Shown: positions 10,686-22,771 of the stretch, piece after piece
How the letters are laid out: every line of letters starts with the position of its first letter
Numbering within the stretch: position 1 is the first letter of the stretch
Position numbers and translations under genes: made by a program
NCBI RefSeq assembly: GCF_030269925.1
Contig: NC_085111.1
Span: forward strand, 4,704,142 to 4,768,141
Direction of reading: 5' to 3'
Origin: Bombyx mori
Taxonomy: Eukaryota; Arthropoda; Insecta; Lepidoptera; Bombycidae
Length of the DNA stretch: 64,000 bases
Notes under the pieces: generated by a model
Databases searched by the model: none
What the model saw: the letters and a program-made list of their open reading frames with translations, nothing else
Told to the model about the DNA's origin: nothing

Positions 10686-10790
10686 CTGTCCATCACACAA
10701 TGTTTGCCCGATGATGATGTTGGATGATGTGGGAATCGAATCCGCGACTCTCGGCGTAATAGTCAGGGGCGCTAACTTCTGCACCACCGA
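10686..10790 (-). repeat. Second tRNA-like SINE family, copy 1
   Basis: On the minus strand it reads GGTGGTGCAGAAGTTAGCG, then GAGAGTCGCGGATTCGATTC, an A-box/B-box-like arrangement with GGATTCGATTCC as the B box. A CA/TG-rich segment containing AACATTGTGTGATGG follows. The copy at about 20100-20260 shares the order. It is a SINE head, not a functional tRNA: no cloverleaf can be drawn. Confidence 0.55.
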
Positions 10791-11667
10791 ATCAGTCAAG
10801 TCAATTTTATTTTTCCTATATATTTTAAAACGAACTAAAACTATACATTTTTTTGTCATTACCAATAAATATATACAAAAATTTCTCTCCAACTTTGGAA
10901 AAAATATTATTTAAAAGCACCACTAAGTAAATCGATAAATAAGCTCTTCGGTATTCTGAAATAGCTGAAAAACTAGTCTTCGAGTTTTCAAAGACATACA
11001 AATCTTGTAGGTAACGCATAACCTTTCTCGTAGCATAGTATAGATGGAAGTAGTAAATTATTTTTATTATACAGATGCTACTAGCAGCATTGCTTGTTAA
11101 GTATAGTAGGTAACTAAGGAAGAATACTATATGCGTAACTACTTCATCAAAAATATCATCGATGTATAGAGAGATTCTGAAAACCTTTACACTGCCATCT
11201 ATTGAGCCCTAATAGAAACTAGGTTCTCATAAAGCCCCATGGTAGTTAGTTATTACCTGACACCCTTTCTGTTTTTTCTTAAATCTAATAAGCTTTCGTA
11301 TTGGTTAACTTATTAATGAAATTTAAATATCTCTGTCCCTCCAATTACCCTAGCTCTCAAACAAGAGTGTTAGAAAAAATACAAGATCTGCCAAGTGTCG
11401 GCTCGTCACGGATCTGGAAACAAAATGCTTACACTGAGTTCTTTTCGACCCGTGCTGGAATCTTGTCTCCTTTGACGAAGCCTTAATAAATTTAACTCGA
11501 CTAGTTATAAAAGCATTACCGACATTTCTCATCTTAATAATGATTAAATTTGTGGAAAAACATATTTAAAGCAGTACTTTCTTCGCTCGTCGTGGACTTA
11601 ATTAAAACTACTTTTACGATCTTGCGTTTTTTAATGTCATTACATTAATTTCGATATTTCGAATAAG
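10791..11667. other. AT-rich DNA, nothing recognised
   Basis: No motif-bearing open frame and no recognised repeat. Confidence 0.5.
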
Positions 11668-11830
11668 ATGTATGGAAATAGTAATGCAAGGCAGAGCGGG
11701 AAGAGGTCGACCGAAGAAGACATGGATGGAGTGTGTGAATGACGATATGAGAGAAAGAGGAATGAGTCCTGAGATGACGGCTGATAAAAGAGAATGGAAG
11801 AGAAAAATTTGCTGTGCCGACCCCACCTAA
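11668..11830 (+). pseudogene. LINE reverse transcriptase C-terminal scrap
   Basis: An open frame of about 53 codons ends at TAA 11828-11830. It reads through GRGRPKKTWMECVNDDMRERG and WKRKICCADPT. This is the usual C-terminal tail of RTE/Jockey-type LINE polyproteins (a basic RP-K-W segment, then an MRERG helix, then CADPT just before the stop). Everything upstream is missing, so it is a 5'-truncated insertion. It belongs to a different LINE lineage from the one at 48.6 kb. Repeat A follows eight bases later. Confidence 0.8.
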
Positions 11831-11837
11831 TTGGATA

Positions 11838-12080
11838 AGGTGGTAGGACCTCTTGTGAGTCCGCACGGGTAGGTACCACCGCCCCTCCTGTTTCAGCCGT
11901 GAAGCAGTAATGCGTTTCGGTTTGAAGGGTGGGGCAGCGGTTGTAACTATACTGAGACCTTAGAACTTATATCTCAAGGTGTGTGGCGCATTTACGTTGT
12001 AGATGTCTATGGGCTCCAGTAACCACTTAACACCAGGTGGGCTGTAAGCTCGTACACACATCTAAGCAAAAAAAAAATAA
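11838..12080 (+). repeat. Repeat A copy (plus)
   Basis: A full unit starting GGTGGTAGGACCTCTTG and ending in A-rich sequence. It lies immediately downstream of the LINE scrap and lacks the first few bases (ACT) of the consensus. Confidence 0.93.
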
Positions 12081-13565
12081 GGTGAAGGAAAAGAAGAAGC
12101 AGAAAATTTTGAATACTTTTCAGTTTACGTGGTTGACTTGCATTTAATGCAACCTGAAATAAAATTGTATAGTTTTCACTGCATAGAACGCAACCTTCGA
12201 ATTTCATCACAAACAATTACATTTTATTACAAAGCTGTCCGACATACGGAGCTGAGGTGAAATAATTACGCTGATATTAAAATGTAGGCCTCTAGGTAGT
12301 ACCAGAGACGAATTCAGGCTTTCGGGAAAAGTACGTATAAATATAATTCACTTCATAACGAATTATTAAAATAATCCCAGTTTAAGGTGTATTTTATAAT
12401 TAAGTTTAACGATGTAAAATATATTTCATTGGTGCTATATCGACTGACAGCTTTCTGAAAAACTTCGTGGTTGCCCGGCGACGTCTCTGCCGCTCCGCCC
12501 GCATGCATGCCCCTCCAAGACCCACGAGTAGAGTAAATAGGGATGCGTGCGTTATAACTTTTATATTACTTATTCTACTCTCATAAATTACTAATTCAAT
12601 TCTAGTTGGAATATAGAATTGTGAGACTTTGAATAGCATAAATTTAAATAAAATATAATAAATTTACTAAGAAATAGGATTGAACTTTTTTCGATAAAGT
12701 CTAAATATTGTTTGAGCCTTAATGTTTTACACACACAACATAAATGAAAGGTGTTTAATTGTATTGTGTTTTTGACTACTTAAAGTTGATTGAGCTCTCA
12801 GCCCATATAAGTTACAGCCTATGTTAAATGACAACCGAAGCTCTTAGAGATCACAACGTGGATGCCGCCACTCATCTCAAGTCATGAGGTCTAAAACTCA
12901 ATTCATACCGGAACTGCTTCCGGACAGAAATATATATAATTCTTGCGCGCGCAGGTTCCCAAAACTACCAATCATTCGAATATTCTACGTGATTCGTACT
13001 AATATTTTTGTTATTCATCTTACTAATTACGTATCATACTAACGAATCTTACTAATTACGTACCTGACAACAGTAGACGCGTTAAAAGACTGTAAAAAAG
13101 TAAGGCATAATGCTAATGGAATAATTGGCTAATTACTCATATTTAATTAAATGTGTTACAGAATAGTACACAATGCTCTATTACTCTGTTTGTATAATTT
13201 ACGGTTACATAATACATGTCATTGTGGCGAAGAGGCTGTACCGAATGGAATGAAATATTTCCTAGTTGATTCTTAAGTAGTTGCGGAAGTTAAGCATGTA
13301 TTTGTGTTGTGGGAATTGCGTACATATTAAAGGAAACAGTTTTTGATTCAGATAGGAAGTAATTATCTTACACCTATCGGTAATTGTGTAAATGCATTCA
13401 TATCAAATATCAAGTTTAACACCGCAAACTACTTGGTGTTTCTGCTAATTAAAAATCAAGTCAAATCAACGTAATATATTCAGTATGGTTTGTTAGAAAT
13501 GATGAACCTCTCAGAAATCGTTGCTAGATTAACAACTAATTATTAGTGTTATACTTCAATTAATT
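12081..13565. other. AT-rich DNA with a small GC-rich island
   Basis: 12460-12535 is strikingly GC-rich (GCCCGGCGACGTCTCTGCCGC and on) in an AT-rich setting. On the minus strand it keeps an open frame rich in Arg. I cannot assign it. The rest holds nothing recognisable. Confidence 0.5.
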
Positions 13566-13813
13566 ACTGGTGGTAAAATTTACTGGTGGTAGGACCTTTT
13601 GTGAGTACGCACGGGTAAGTACCATCACCCCGAATATTTCTGCCGTGAAGCAGTAATGCGTTTCGGTTTGAAGGGTGGGGCAGCCGTTGTAACTATACTT
13701 ATATCTCAGGGTGGGTGGCGCATTTACGTTGTAGACGTCTATGGGCTCCATTAACCACTGAACAACCAGGTGGGCTGTGAGCTCGTCCACCCATGTAAGC
13801 AATAAAAAAAAAA
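13566..13813 (+). repeat. Repeat A copy (plus) with duplicated 5' end
   Basis: A full unit with an AATAAAAAAAAA tail. The start ACTGGTGGTA occurs twice (13566 and 13582), as in the copy at 7125. Confidence 0.92.
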
Positions 13814-14460
13814 TTAATTTTAATTAATATATTGAATATTAATGAATTTTCCCTTTGTAAAATAAAGCTCACTTTTATTTTTTTCTAAAACAAAATATCC
13901 TTTTTTTCAGTTGAGGAAATGAGTGATCTCTATTTTTTATCAATCAGAAGTAATCGAAGCGACAGATGTCCGACAAACACTCCGATTATTTACTACAATC
14001 AAGTGTCGTAAGGAGCCCGGCACGGACGCAACATAACTGAATTGTCGAAATAATAATTAAGAAATTCTTTATCATCGACCTCATCTCAATAATACAACCA
14101 TTTTAAACAGGCCTAGAACTTAAAACCTAAGTCTTCAGAGGCCGGATCAACTAAGCCAGACGCGTTTAAGAACGATTAGAGTTCGCCAAACGTATAATAA
14201 ATCATATTACAATCTGCTCTAGTTACCTCGTCTCGCGTCTTTTGTTTGAGTGCTTCAATACCAATGCAATTTTTTAATTTCCCAACGTGCATACTTTTAA
14301 TTATACACGCGTAATCTTCAGTGATTAATACTGTTTGTTTAGGTAATATAGTAAAATGATCGTCTTTGATCACGTTTTAAAACAATTACTGTTTAAATAC
14401 GAATATTTGATACGTTTAAAAAACAAGCAAAATTCCTTTTTCATGTAAATTTGTTTATAA
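13814..14460. other. AT-rich DNA, no gene seen
   Basis: The block near 14110-14165 (AGAGGCCGGATCAACTAAGCC) is GC-richer but unassigned. Confidence 0.5.
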
Positions 14461-14692
14461 TCTATACTAATATATAAATAAATCTACAGTGATTTGAACC
14501 ATGCATCCAATTTTATTTGAAACTTGGTATTCATGTAGAAAATACATATACTTAATGGATAGCCTAATATTTTATGAGTGTTGGACTCAGTCTACAGCAG
14601 TTGCGGGGGCGTTAATGATGATAATCTTTGCTGGGGATGAGAAATAATAATGTTAATTTTAAATGCCCAGCGAAGCGGACGGGTACAGCTAG
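14461..14692 (+). mobile_element. Non-autonomous Helitron, family H2, copy 1
   Basis: It starts TCTATACTAATATATAAAT and ends GCCCAGCGAAGCGGACGGGTACAGCTAG. A precedes the TC and T follows the CTAG, the A/T insertion rule of Helitrons. There are no terminal inverted repeats and no target duplication. The terminal stem GCCC...GGGT just before CTAG is as expected. Copies at 56805 and 62982 share the whole body. Confidence 0.85.
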
Positions 14693-15717
14693 TTTGTTTT
14701 TAAATTAACACCTATATGTTTTAATTTTTTTTTCTACCATGAATTTTGATTTCCACCGAGCTACGTTAAATTTAACTGCTGTGGAGTACGCGAGAATTTT
14801 GAATTGACTATTAAAATGAAACAAATCATATTCGTTTATTCTGCTAAGGTGTCAAAGCAAAATAGCCTGAACAAAATTTTCACTGGTGAAGTCGACTCAC
14901 AAGACGCTGTAATTTTTTTTAGTGTAATTAGTAAATACTACTACTACTCCTGAACATTGAATATATTTAAAGAAAAATTCCGAGTTGTACAAAAAGGCAT
15001 AAATAAAAATATCTACTCTAATATTTTTCGATTTTATTTCCTATTTACTTTTAACTTTAGATTTTACATTAAATTATATTTGTATAAATGCAATATGGTA
15101 ATGATACAAAGACCGAACCCCACTTGCAAAAATCCCAGTGACGTGTAAATTCTTATTCACAAATATTTTCCAACGTAGCATCCTGCTGTGTGGCATGCGG
15201 AAATCCTTCATACAAATTCACTTCGAGATATGTATTTCGCACGAACACAATCGTTGCCATTGTAAAATTTGTTATTTCACTTGTTACATTTTTGTTACTT
15301 GTAACTCAATTGTTTTATGTTTTGGAAATGTATTCTATATACAAGTGAACATTAACATTAAAACATCAGGTAGCTAATCTAAAATCGAGTACTAAATTGC
15401 ATTCTTCTAATACAAAAAGACAAGAAAAGGAATTAGTAATAAATAATATTATAAAAAATTTTACAAAATACGCTGTTATAGAAAATTCACTAAAAAATAT
15501 AAAATAAATTTGAATTAAAATTAGTGAAAGAAAAAATGATTTTATTGTAAAAAAAGCGTGGCGTTCGAAGATTCCGTTACATATTAACATACTAACTAAC
15601 ATACATACGTCTGAAACTAATAAAAGCGTATTAAAAAGATCAATAATTAACATTGAAGATTAGATTGAAGAACGTAAAAACGTTATAATAGAAAAATTTA
15701 CTATAAAAATCAAACTT
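14693..15717. other. AT-rich DNA, nothing recognised
   Basis: Very AT-rich. The open frames are compositional. Confidence 0.5.
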
Positions 15718-15834
15718 AGAACTCATGTCTTAAGGTGGGTGGTGACATTTACGTTGTTGATATCTACTTTCGGTTACTACTTAACATCAGATCGGCCATG
15801 AGCTCGTCCACTCGCTTGAGCTACAAAAAAAAAA
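15718..15834 (+). repeat. Repeat A 3' fragment (plus)
   Basis: Only the last 110 bases or so are present (AAGGTGGGTGGTGACATTTA ... GAGCTCGTCCACTCGCTTGA plus poly-A). This is a diverged 5'-truncated copy. Confidence 0.85.
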
Positions 15835-16499
15835 GATTTTGGAGACAACTTTTGTTCCGACACATAGGGGTGTACATTTTTTTAAATATCAACAAAAAAA
15901 AAGAGTATTGTGTAATACATTAAATTTATCTAAATCTTGAGATATCCGTGCTTATGGTAGAATTGTTATTGAAGGTTATTTAAAAAGCATTGGTCTGAAT
16001 AAATAGGAAAAAGAGGCGACCTGTATCTCGCTCTGACTCGCTGATGACAAGTAAATATCTTTAATTCTCATAGCATTTTGTTTCTTGTTCAAGATCAGCA
16101 TCACAATAATGAAATTTATTTATGAAGTGTACGTGAACTTTAAATTGGTATTTATGAAAATCAATACTTTAAGGATTTTTACATTATCACAGTTCACGAA
16201 AAAAAACCCAGCCATAATATGATTCATAGACAAAGATAGTGAGTGCCAATCCTAATTCCTAGTAGGATTAAATCGTGCATTATAAAAACCTGCAGTTTTA
16301 AATGACCTTCCTTGTGACCTTTATGTCACTATTACTACAATATTTTATCTTATGTTGACTTAAAACATTATAAAATAAATAAATAGAAGGATTTTTTTTA
16401 TATTTAAGTACTTTAACTAAAGAAGTAATATAGTTGATATTTTCTTTCAATAAATATTTATTTGCTTCATCTTTATTTGTGTTATACTCGAAGAACGCT
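15835..16499. other. AT-rich DNA, nothing recognised
   Basis: No motif-bearing frame and no recognised repeat. Confidence 0.5.
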
Positions 16500-16625
16500 G
16501 ATGCTCACTCTCTGGATAATCCCTTAGTCGCCTCTTACGACACTACACAGCCAATTGTGTGCTGTGGTGAGGCTTTGGGAAGGCGTATATCCAGAAGTGA
16601 ACGACAGTGTGACAATCTTAATTAG
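16500..16625 (-). repeat. Possible LINE 3' fragment
   Basis: The complement contains GTGTCGTAAGAGGCGACTAA, a string I associate with the 3' regions of several insect LINEs, and CACTGTCGTTCACTTCTGG. Too short to place in a family. Confidence 0.35.
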
Positions 16626-18766
16626 ACAATCCATACATTCGGACCTAGATGATAGAATATATATATTTCCAATAAAAAAGCAGGCGTACAATAGCCAGAT
16701 TCAAAGAAGAAATTGTACAACAAAAGAAATAGAGATAAGAATAAAAATCGCATTCTCACAAATTACAATTGCTCGAGTTTTATGTTTCAGCTTAACGGGT
16801 ACGAACAGCTTAAAGCGGTTCGTAAAATTGGGCCATTAAACCATTAAAAATTTTTTTAAGGATCCAAGCACGCTTATGTGTGTTCAATGGCCAAGGACTA
16901 AGGGTACATACATCTATAATGTAGGCCACTGGGATCTAGTATGTAACGAATGGCGGCGCTCGAGGTATCGATTGGGTAAGGAGGTCTACTAAACAACAGG
17001 ACGCGCTCATCGTAAAATATTTCCTTCTCACACACCTTACGGCGTAATTAGATTTCTATTTTCTATAAATTGATCAAGAACGTAATTTGTAATTAGATTA
17101 TGGGCTATACATTTGTGGATAAGGTAATTTTGAATAAATGCATTTGATTAAACGCATATTAATGTACAGAAAAGGACGTAAGTAATTGCATTATAAATAT
17201 AATAGAGGCAATTAATGCAATAATTTTATTGTTATTTAACTAAATGAATACATTCGAACTTAACTTCACACAACATCATTCATTTGACGAGTAAATGTCT
17301 ATTTAATATATTCATAGTAACTTATCATAAATCTAACAACTTTATTTCAGTTTTAAATATGGATTTCATCGCGTTTATTAGTACAGATAAACCAGTATGA
17401 CTATGACACAATCGTAAATTGCACGATATGAGTACACCGTGCGACCTTTGGGTCATAACGACTGCAAACAAGTTGACCACAACAGTCAACTTACAAGTAT
17501 CAAGATAATTTAATTAAGCATTTTAATTTAAAAGCAGTAAGCAGTTTTTCTTTGTTGCAGATAGGGTAAGCGGTCCTTTGTTTATTTTTCATATCAAACT
17601 ATGTAAGGGGACGTCTATATTTTGTGGGGGTTTAGATATTTCAAATTTGTCCTAAAATTTATCCTATAACATGATGCCCTGCCACTCTTTCATAACCGAA
17701 ACGTAACTGGGAAAGAACATGCGGAGTCAGATGACATGTTATAAGCCTTTCATTTTCTCAAATCACTCTGGGCGAATCACTCTGGATTTCCCAAATCACT
17801 CCATTGGTCACAACTGGGCGATTACACAAACTCCGCACGGTTCGATATCAAAATTCTGATAGACCACGTTGGAACAGAGTTGTTGGTGGTGAGGGAGGTG
17901 AACGGCCTCCCCACACCAGGATGCTATTCCGAATGAACCTCTTCGCAATGCACTAAAGCGCCGACTGTAGACCAATTCCCACACGGGAATTGAAAGGCAC
18001 GGAGATCTGAAAACGGGCGGAAATTCTTTTATACTCCGGTAGGGCGCGGCAAATCCGACTCAAAGAGAAAGCGGGTGAAGAGAGACAATGTCAAGCATTA
18101 CAATCAGCAGTCATCGTGAGTTGGCAAGGACAGTTGCATACAGTCCTTGTTCGACGAGAGCATAAACCTGTTCCTCGTTTGCGGGACAAGAAATTCTTCA
18201 TGAACATTTGCCTCGGTCACGGAAACAAGGTGAATTAATAGTCTACTCAATGCCTAAGACCTAACTATTAAAATTTCGTCCAACAATAAAAATGTATCGT
18301 ACATGCAAATTTTGAACTAGTCCAAGGTGATCACGAAGACGTGATTTAGAAAAAAAAATTGCTTCTTTCAAAAATGCAGAAGCGAGGACAATCCGCACTG
18401 CCACATAATTTACAGTTACAAAACAACGAACCGTATTTGGTGCAAATTGTCAGTTCGAGCAATTTGTCCAAATTATGTTCTAAATATAATACCTACTATC
18501 TTGATAGCGGCTGTTCGCATTTTCCAAGGTTCCCATACAAGGTGCTTGCGGTTAGCTACAGTTTTGGCGTCGTTATTTGATTTCCTTTGTTCCTTGATTA
18601 CACTAAGCCGGACCGTTTAAATAATCACGTTTCTCTGAGACTAATCCGTGAAACTCGGATAATCTTTATAATCTTTATATTTGTTCATAACAAAAATTTT
18701 AAAAGTATGACCGACGTTGCCTGTGTCTCGTTTTTACAATGATAAAGAGTGTGTTGATCTAGTTTA
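16626..18766. other. AT-rich DNA with a GC-richer unassigned block
   Basis: 17830-18240 is GC-richer than its neighbours and keeps a plus-strand open frame of roughly 65 codons before the stop near 18240. It matches nothing I recognise. 16860-17030 is also mildly GC-rich. The rest is AT-rich and featureless. Confidence 0.5.
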
Positions 18767-19055
18767 TCTCTATATATAAAAATGAATTGCTGTTCGTTAG
18801 TCTCGCTAAAACTCGAGAACGGATGAACCGATTTGGCTAATTTTGGTCTTGAATTATTCGTGGAAGTCCAGAGAAGGTTTAAAAGGTAGATAAATATGAA
18901 AATGCTCGGAATGAAATAAAAATAACAATTTTGTTTTTCCTTCGCTGTGTCCCCGTCGGACGAATTCCTTTTGCTTGTTTTAAGTTTATTTTATACAAAA
19001 GCTTAGGTCTTTTATTTATCGATTAAGGCACTACGAAGTCTGCCGGGTCAGCTAG
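18767..19055 (+). mobile_element. Non-autonomous Helitron, family H3, copy 1
   Basis: It starts TCTCTATATATAAAAATGAA and ends CTGCCGGGTCAGCTAG, preceded by A and followed by T. The body includes GTTCGTTAGTCTCGCTAAAA and GGTCTTTTATTTATCGATT. It shares its full length with the copy at 48304. Confidence 0.85.
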
Positions 19056-19244
19056 TAAAATATATATTTGCGGAATTTCATCCAAGGGCAACAAACACAC
19101 ATCCTGCAAACTTGAATATGTGTAAATAATACAGACAACAACTCTCCCCCATTGAAATCCAAAATGCACAATTACTTCATGACAAAAATAGACAGGAGCG
19201 ATACCTAGTCGGACTAAGTCACAGTACTCTCTGTCACAATAATA

Positions 19245-19491
19245 TCTATATATGTATATAAAAATGAATTGCCGTTCGTTAGTCTCGCTAAAACTCGAGA
19301 ACGGCTGGACCGATTTAGCTAATTTTGGTCTTGAATTATTTGTGGAAGTCCAGAGAAGGTTTAAAAGGTAGATAAATATGAAAATCGGACGTCTGACGGA
19401 TTCCTTTTGTTTGTTTTAAGTTTATTTTATGCAAAAGTTTAGGTCTTTTATTTATCGATTGAGGCACTACGAAATCTGCCGAATCAGCTAG
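19245..19491 (+). mobile_element. Non-autonomous Helitron, family H3, copy 2 (internally deleted)
   Basis: Same start (TCTATATATGTATATAAAAA) and same end (ATCTGCCGAATCAGCTAG) as the copy at 18767, which lies 190 bases upstream in the same orientation. About 40 bases are missing before the TCCTTTTGTTTGTTTTAAG segment. G, not T, follows the CTAG. Confidence 0.82.
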
Positions 19492-20099
19492 GTCTAAATA
19501 TTTAATGTCTCGATATTTTCTACAAGCAAAACACATAATACTATAACACTGTTCTACATTGTCATAAAACTTTAATGCAATAATCAAAGTAACATTAGCT
19601 GGAAAAGCCGTTTTAATGCTTTGCAGTACATTGCGTACTACATACTAATTTTCCTAGTAATTGTTGGCACTTGGCATTTGGCAATGTCAGTCAGCGAAGT
19701 GAACGAATTAGTTCACTACCTCAGTGATTAATGTTCGATGGAGCATATTATGCAATATACCCTAATTATCTAATCGGATTGCAATCATTGATTTGGCGCA
19801 CTCAGTAGAATGTTTGCGGTAAGTTTCTACTGCCGCTTTTTAATGTAATGTCTATGTGTCACTATTCCTGAATTAATAACTCTTTTTTTTTTCAATTAAT
19901 ATTCGAACACGGAAAAACTCCTTACTCCCTGAAGACACTGCAATATGCCCTCGAGAATACCAGCAGCAGCAATTTGTTAATTACAAATTTTATTAGATTT
20001 AGAAATTTACAAATGACTTTCTTCAATCGTGGTAAATCAGAGAGTACCCAGCGTTAGGCAGCGGTTTGGCTATACCCCTAGCATTGCCGACTTCCATTG
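19492..20099. other. AT-rich DNA, nothing recognised
   Basis: Includes moderately mixed sequence near 19660-19760 without motifs. Confidence 0.5.
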
Positions 20100-20260
20100 G
20101 CGCATCGTATGCTCGTTTGCCAACCAGGACATCAAAAATAAAAACCAAAAAAAAGACATATTCGTGACACGAATGCTTACCCATTGTTGGTATGCCACGA
20201 CCCTCGGCCTAACAGTCAAAGGTCCCAACTACTATACCAACAAGTCTGTTAATTTTAACC
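20100..20260 (-). repeat. Second tRNA-like SINE family, copy 2
   Basis: The complement reads TTGGTATAGTAGTTGGGACC, then GACTGTTAGGCCGAGGGTCG and TGGCATACC, collinear with the copy at 10686-10790 (GCCGAGRGTCGYGG core). It is diverged and the B box is eroded. Confidence 0.45.
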
Positions 20261-20699
20261 AAAAACTAGAACATGTTGTATGCTTAAAAGAAAATACTTT
20301 ATAATTGCCTACGAAAGCAGCCTTACAAAGCGTTTGAACATAAATTCATCGTGAGATAAACACGAACAATAATGGCTCACCTCAAAACAAGATATACCCA
20401 AGATTCTCGCCAAATGAGGTTTTAAGAAGCTAATTAGTAACAACATTATTACAAACCTAATTTGTATGAAGCCGTAGACAGAACAGTGAACAGTAGGTAA
20501 TACGCCAAAATTAAGGAAGTAATTTCATTGTTACAAATCAAAAACGAATCTAGCTTTGTGGTCTAAGAAAATTGCTTTAGAATTAATTTAATTAAAACAA
20601 GGTTTCTCAGATTCTCGCCGGAAATAAAATACAAATTTTATAAATTGTTAATAAACAATGCTCTCTCAACGATTTTATTCTACACTTCAAACCGGAATG
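20261..20699. other. AT-rich DNA, nothing recognised
   Basis: No motif-bearing frame and no recognised repeat. Confidence 0.5.
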
Positions 20700-21165
20700 C
20701 AAGACGCGGGGCAGAGATGAGTAGAATTTCTCGGCGAAGTCGTCGAATGAGAAGTTGGACATGGAATCTAGCTGATAGATACAACTTATTGAGTTTCTCG
20801 CCGGGTCTTCTCAGTGGCTCGCGATTTCGATCCGGCGGTACATTCAGCAATGAACTGTTCTTTTTTTTGTTTTTGTATTGCTTAGATGGATGGACGAGCT
20901 CACAGCCCACCTAGTGCTAAGTGGTTACTGGAGCCCATAGACATCTACATCGTAAATGCGCCAACCACCTTGAGATAAGTTCTAAGGTCTCAGTATAGTT
21001 ACAACGGCTACCCCACCCTTCAAACCGAAACGCATTACTGCTTCACGGCAAGAATAGGCAGGGTGGTGGTACCCACCCGTGCGGACTCACAAGAGGTCCT
21101 ACCACCAGCGAAACCTACAGCTAGTGTTAGCAAGTCCCCTCAGGTTGAGCCCCATTAGGTCATAA
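20700..21165 (+). mobile_element. LINE 3' end, interrupted by repeat A
   Basis: 20791-20860 carries the LINE-tail signature (GAGTTTCTCGCCGGGTCTTC, then TCGCGATTTCGATCCGG). After a repeat A insertion it resumes at 21118 (CTAGTGTTAGCAAGTCCCCT, then GTTGAGCCCC). This is the 3' UTR of the element family at 48.6 kb, or of a close subfamily, truncated 5'. Confidence 0.75.
20861..21108 (-). repeat. Repeat A copy (minus), nested in LINE tail
   Basis: A full unit: poly-T and ATTGCTTAGATGGATGGACG at the left, AGGTCCTACCACCAGCG at the right. It splits the LINE tail and is therefore younger than it. Confidence 0.92.
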
Positions 21166-22123
21166 ACGAATTAGTGCGTAATAGGAATAGCCTATTAGGT
21201 TGGCTACAAACGATTTGGTGGGGAAAATAATAGAATACCGATACCCACTGGTTCAATTACAGATCACGCTCTACAAACCAGTATGTTTTGCTTTTATATT
21301 GCTGTCCTCATTATATTCGTGTGACTTCTAGTCGATAACAGAAAAATACACAATATTTGTAATAAATGGCAGTAAAACAAAAAAATCGTATGATACATAA
21401 CCTTATTTTTATTATTCAGATAAATACATTTGAATCCGCAGCCAAAACGAAGAGATTCCATGATAATGTACTTGTGAGGTTTATTGGGTGATGAAGGAGG
21501 AGCCATGTGCGTTGGTTGATTGTCCGTTGTGCGCTCTCCTCCGGAAACCTCATCGGAGCGGTCAATAAAACATTACTTATAATTACATATTTATTCGCGT
21601 CAGCGACCGCGGTGGATCGCTGCACTTTAACCACTGACTGACTAACGTGTGCTGCTCATTACTATATGCACAATAACTGCATAGGAAGCTAAGCGGGGCG
21701 GGGTATAATTCCCCTACATACTTAAAGGCGTAATTTGATTTAAAAAAAAAACAACTGTTACTAATAAACAAAAAACACGAAAAACAAACAATTTGACACA
21801 CAGCTCACACTTATAATGTTACGTTACGTTCGCAAGCCATTGTGTAACTTAGGCAGAGCGAATTCGGTATTAATTCATTTACACAGATGTTGGAAGGTTC
21901 AGTTCATATGAGGGCCGTAAGTAATTTTATATGTGCATCTGCGTATTTATATATCGACATGATACGTTAAGCAATACATTTGGTAAAGCTTAAATCGATT
22001 GCGGACCAGTAACGCCACGCAAACTTAACATAGAGCTGCCGACCGTAAACAAAGATGTTTTCAGTTATGTATCGTTGGTTTTGAAAACACAATTGAGATA
22101 CATCTAATAATTTGATAATTCTT
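21166..22123. other. AT-rich DNA with a GC-richer patch
   Basis: 21510-21710 (GTGCGCTCTCCTCCGGAAAC and on) is GC-richer and could be part of an old LTR, but I found no matching ends. Nothing else. Confidence 0.45.
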
Positions 22124-22362
22124 ACTGGGGGTAGGATGTCTTATGGGTCGGCACAGGTAGGTACCACCACCCTGCCTATTTCTGCCGTGAAGCAGTAATG
22201 CAGTTTGAAAAGCGTGGCAGCCGTTGTACTGTAAAAACGGAGACCTTAGAACTATTTTTTCAAGATAGATGGCGGTATTTACGTTGTAGATGTTTATGGG
22301 CTGCAGTACCACTTAACATCAAATGGGCCGTGAGCTCGTTCACCCACCTAAGCAATAAAAAA
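22124..22362 (+). repeat. Repeat A copy (plus), diverged
   Basis: A full unit from ACTGGGGGTAGGATGTCTTA to AAGCAATAAAAAA, with several substitutions and small deletions. Confidence 0.9.
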
Positions 22363-22771
22363 CACTTTATTGTGAATCGCGACAGCTAATACTTTAAATC
22401 TTTAGATATTAATTGATTTTTACTTATGCTAAGCCCTCCACGAATACTATTTATTCAACAGGTAAAAATAAAAATTGCAAACAACTCGTCTTTTCGCATT
22501 AAAAGTGTACAATTTCCAAAAATATTCGTATCACCAGTATTTTTCTCATAAATACTGTCAAAAGAGCGTAGTTTGGTTTTTTCTTTTCTTTTAGTTAACC
22601 GATATTTTGACTGCTATTAACAAAATCAATACATAATTTTATCTTACTTTAAAAGACAGATAATGTAACTGGTAAAAAATAAAAAGAAATGTTGCAAAGA
22701 TGATTAATATTCAAAATACCACATTAAGCCTTTAGAACACTCTCCTGTAAAATTAATAAGTTTTGAGATTA
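22363..22771. other. AT-rich DNA, nothing recognised
   Basis: No motif-bearing frame and no recognised repeat. Confidence 0.5.

Noticed and set aside
15366..15653. A 95-codon minus-strand frame rich in hydrophobic residues
   Set aside because: Phe/Ile/Leu-rich reading expected from AT-rich DNA; no start context or motif.
21510..21800. A second solo LTR
   Set aside because: GC-richer block with a polyadenylation-like word, but no TG/CA ends or flanking duplication could be found.
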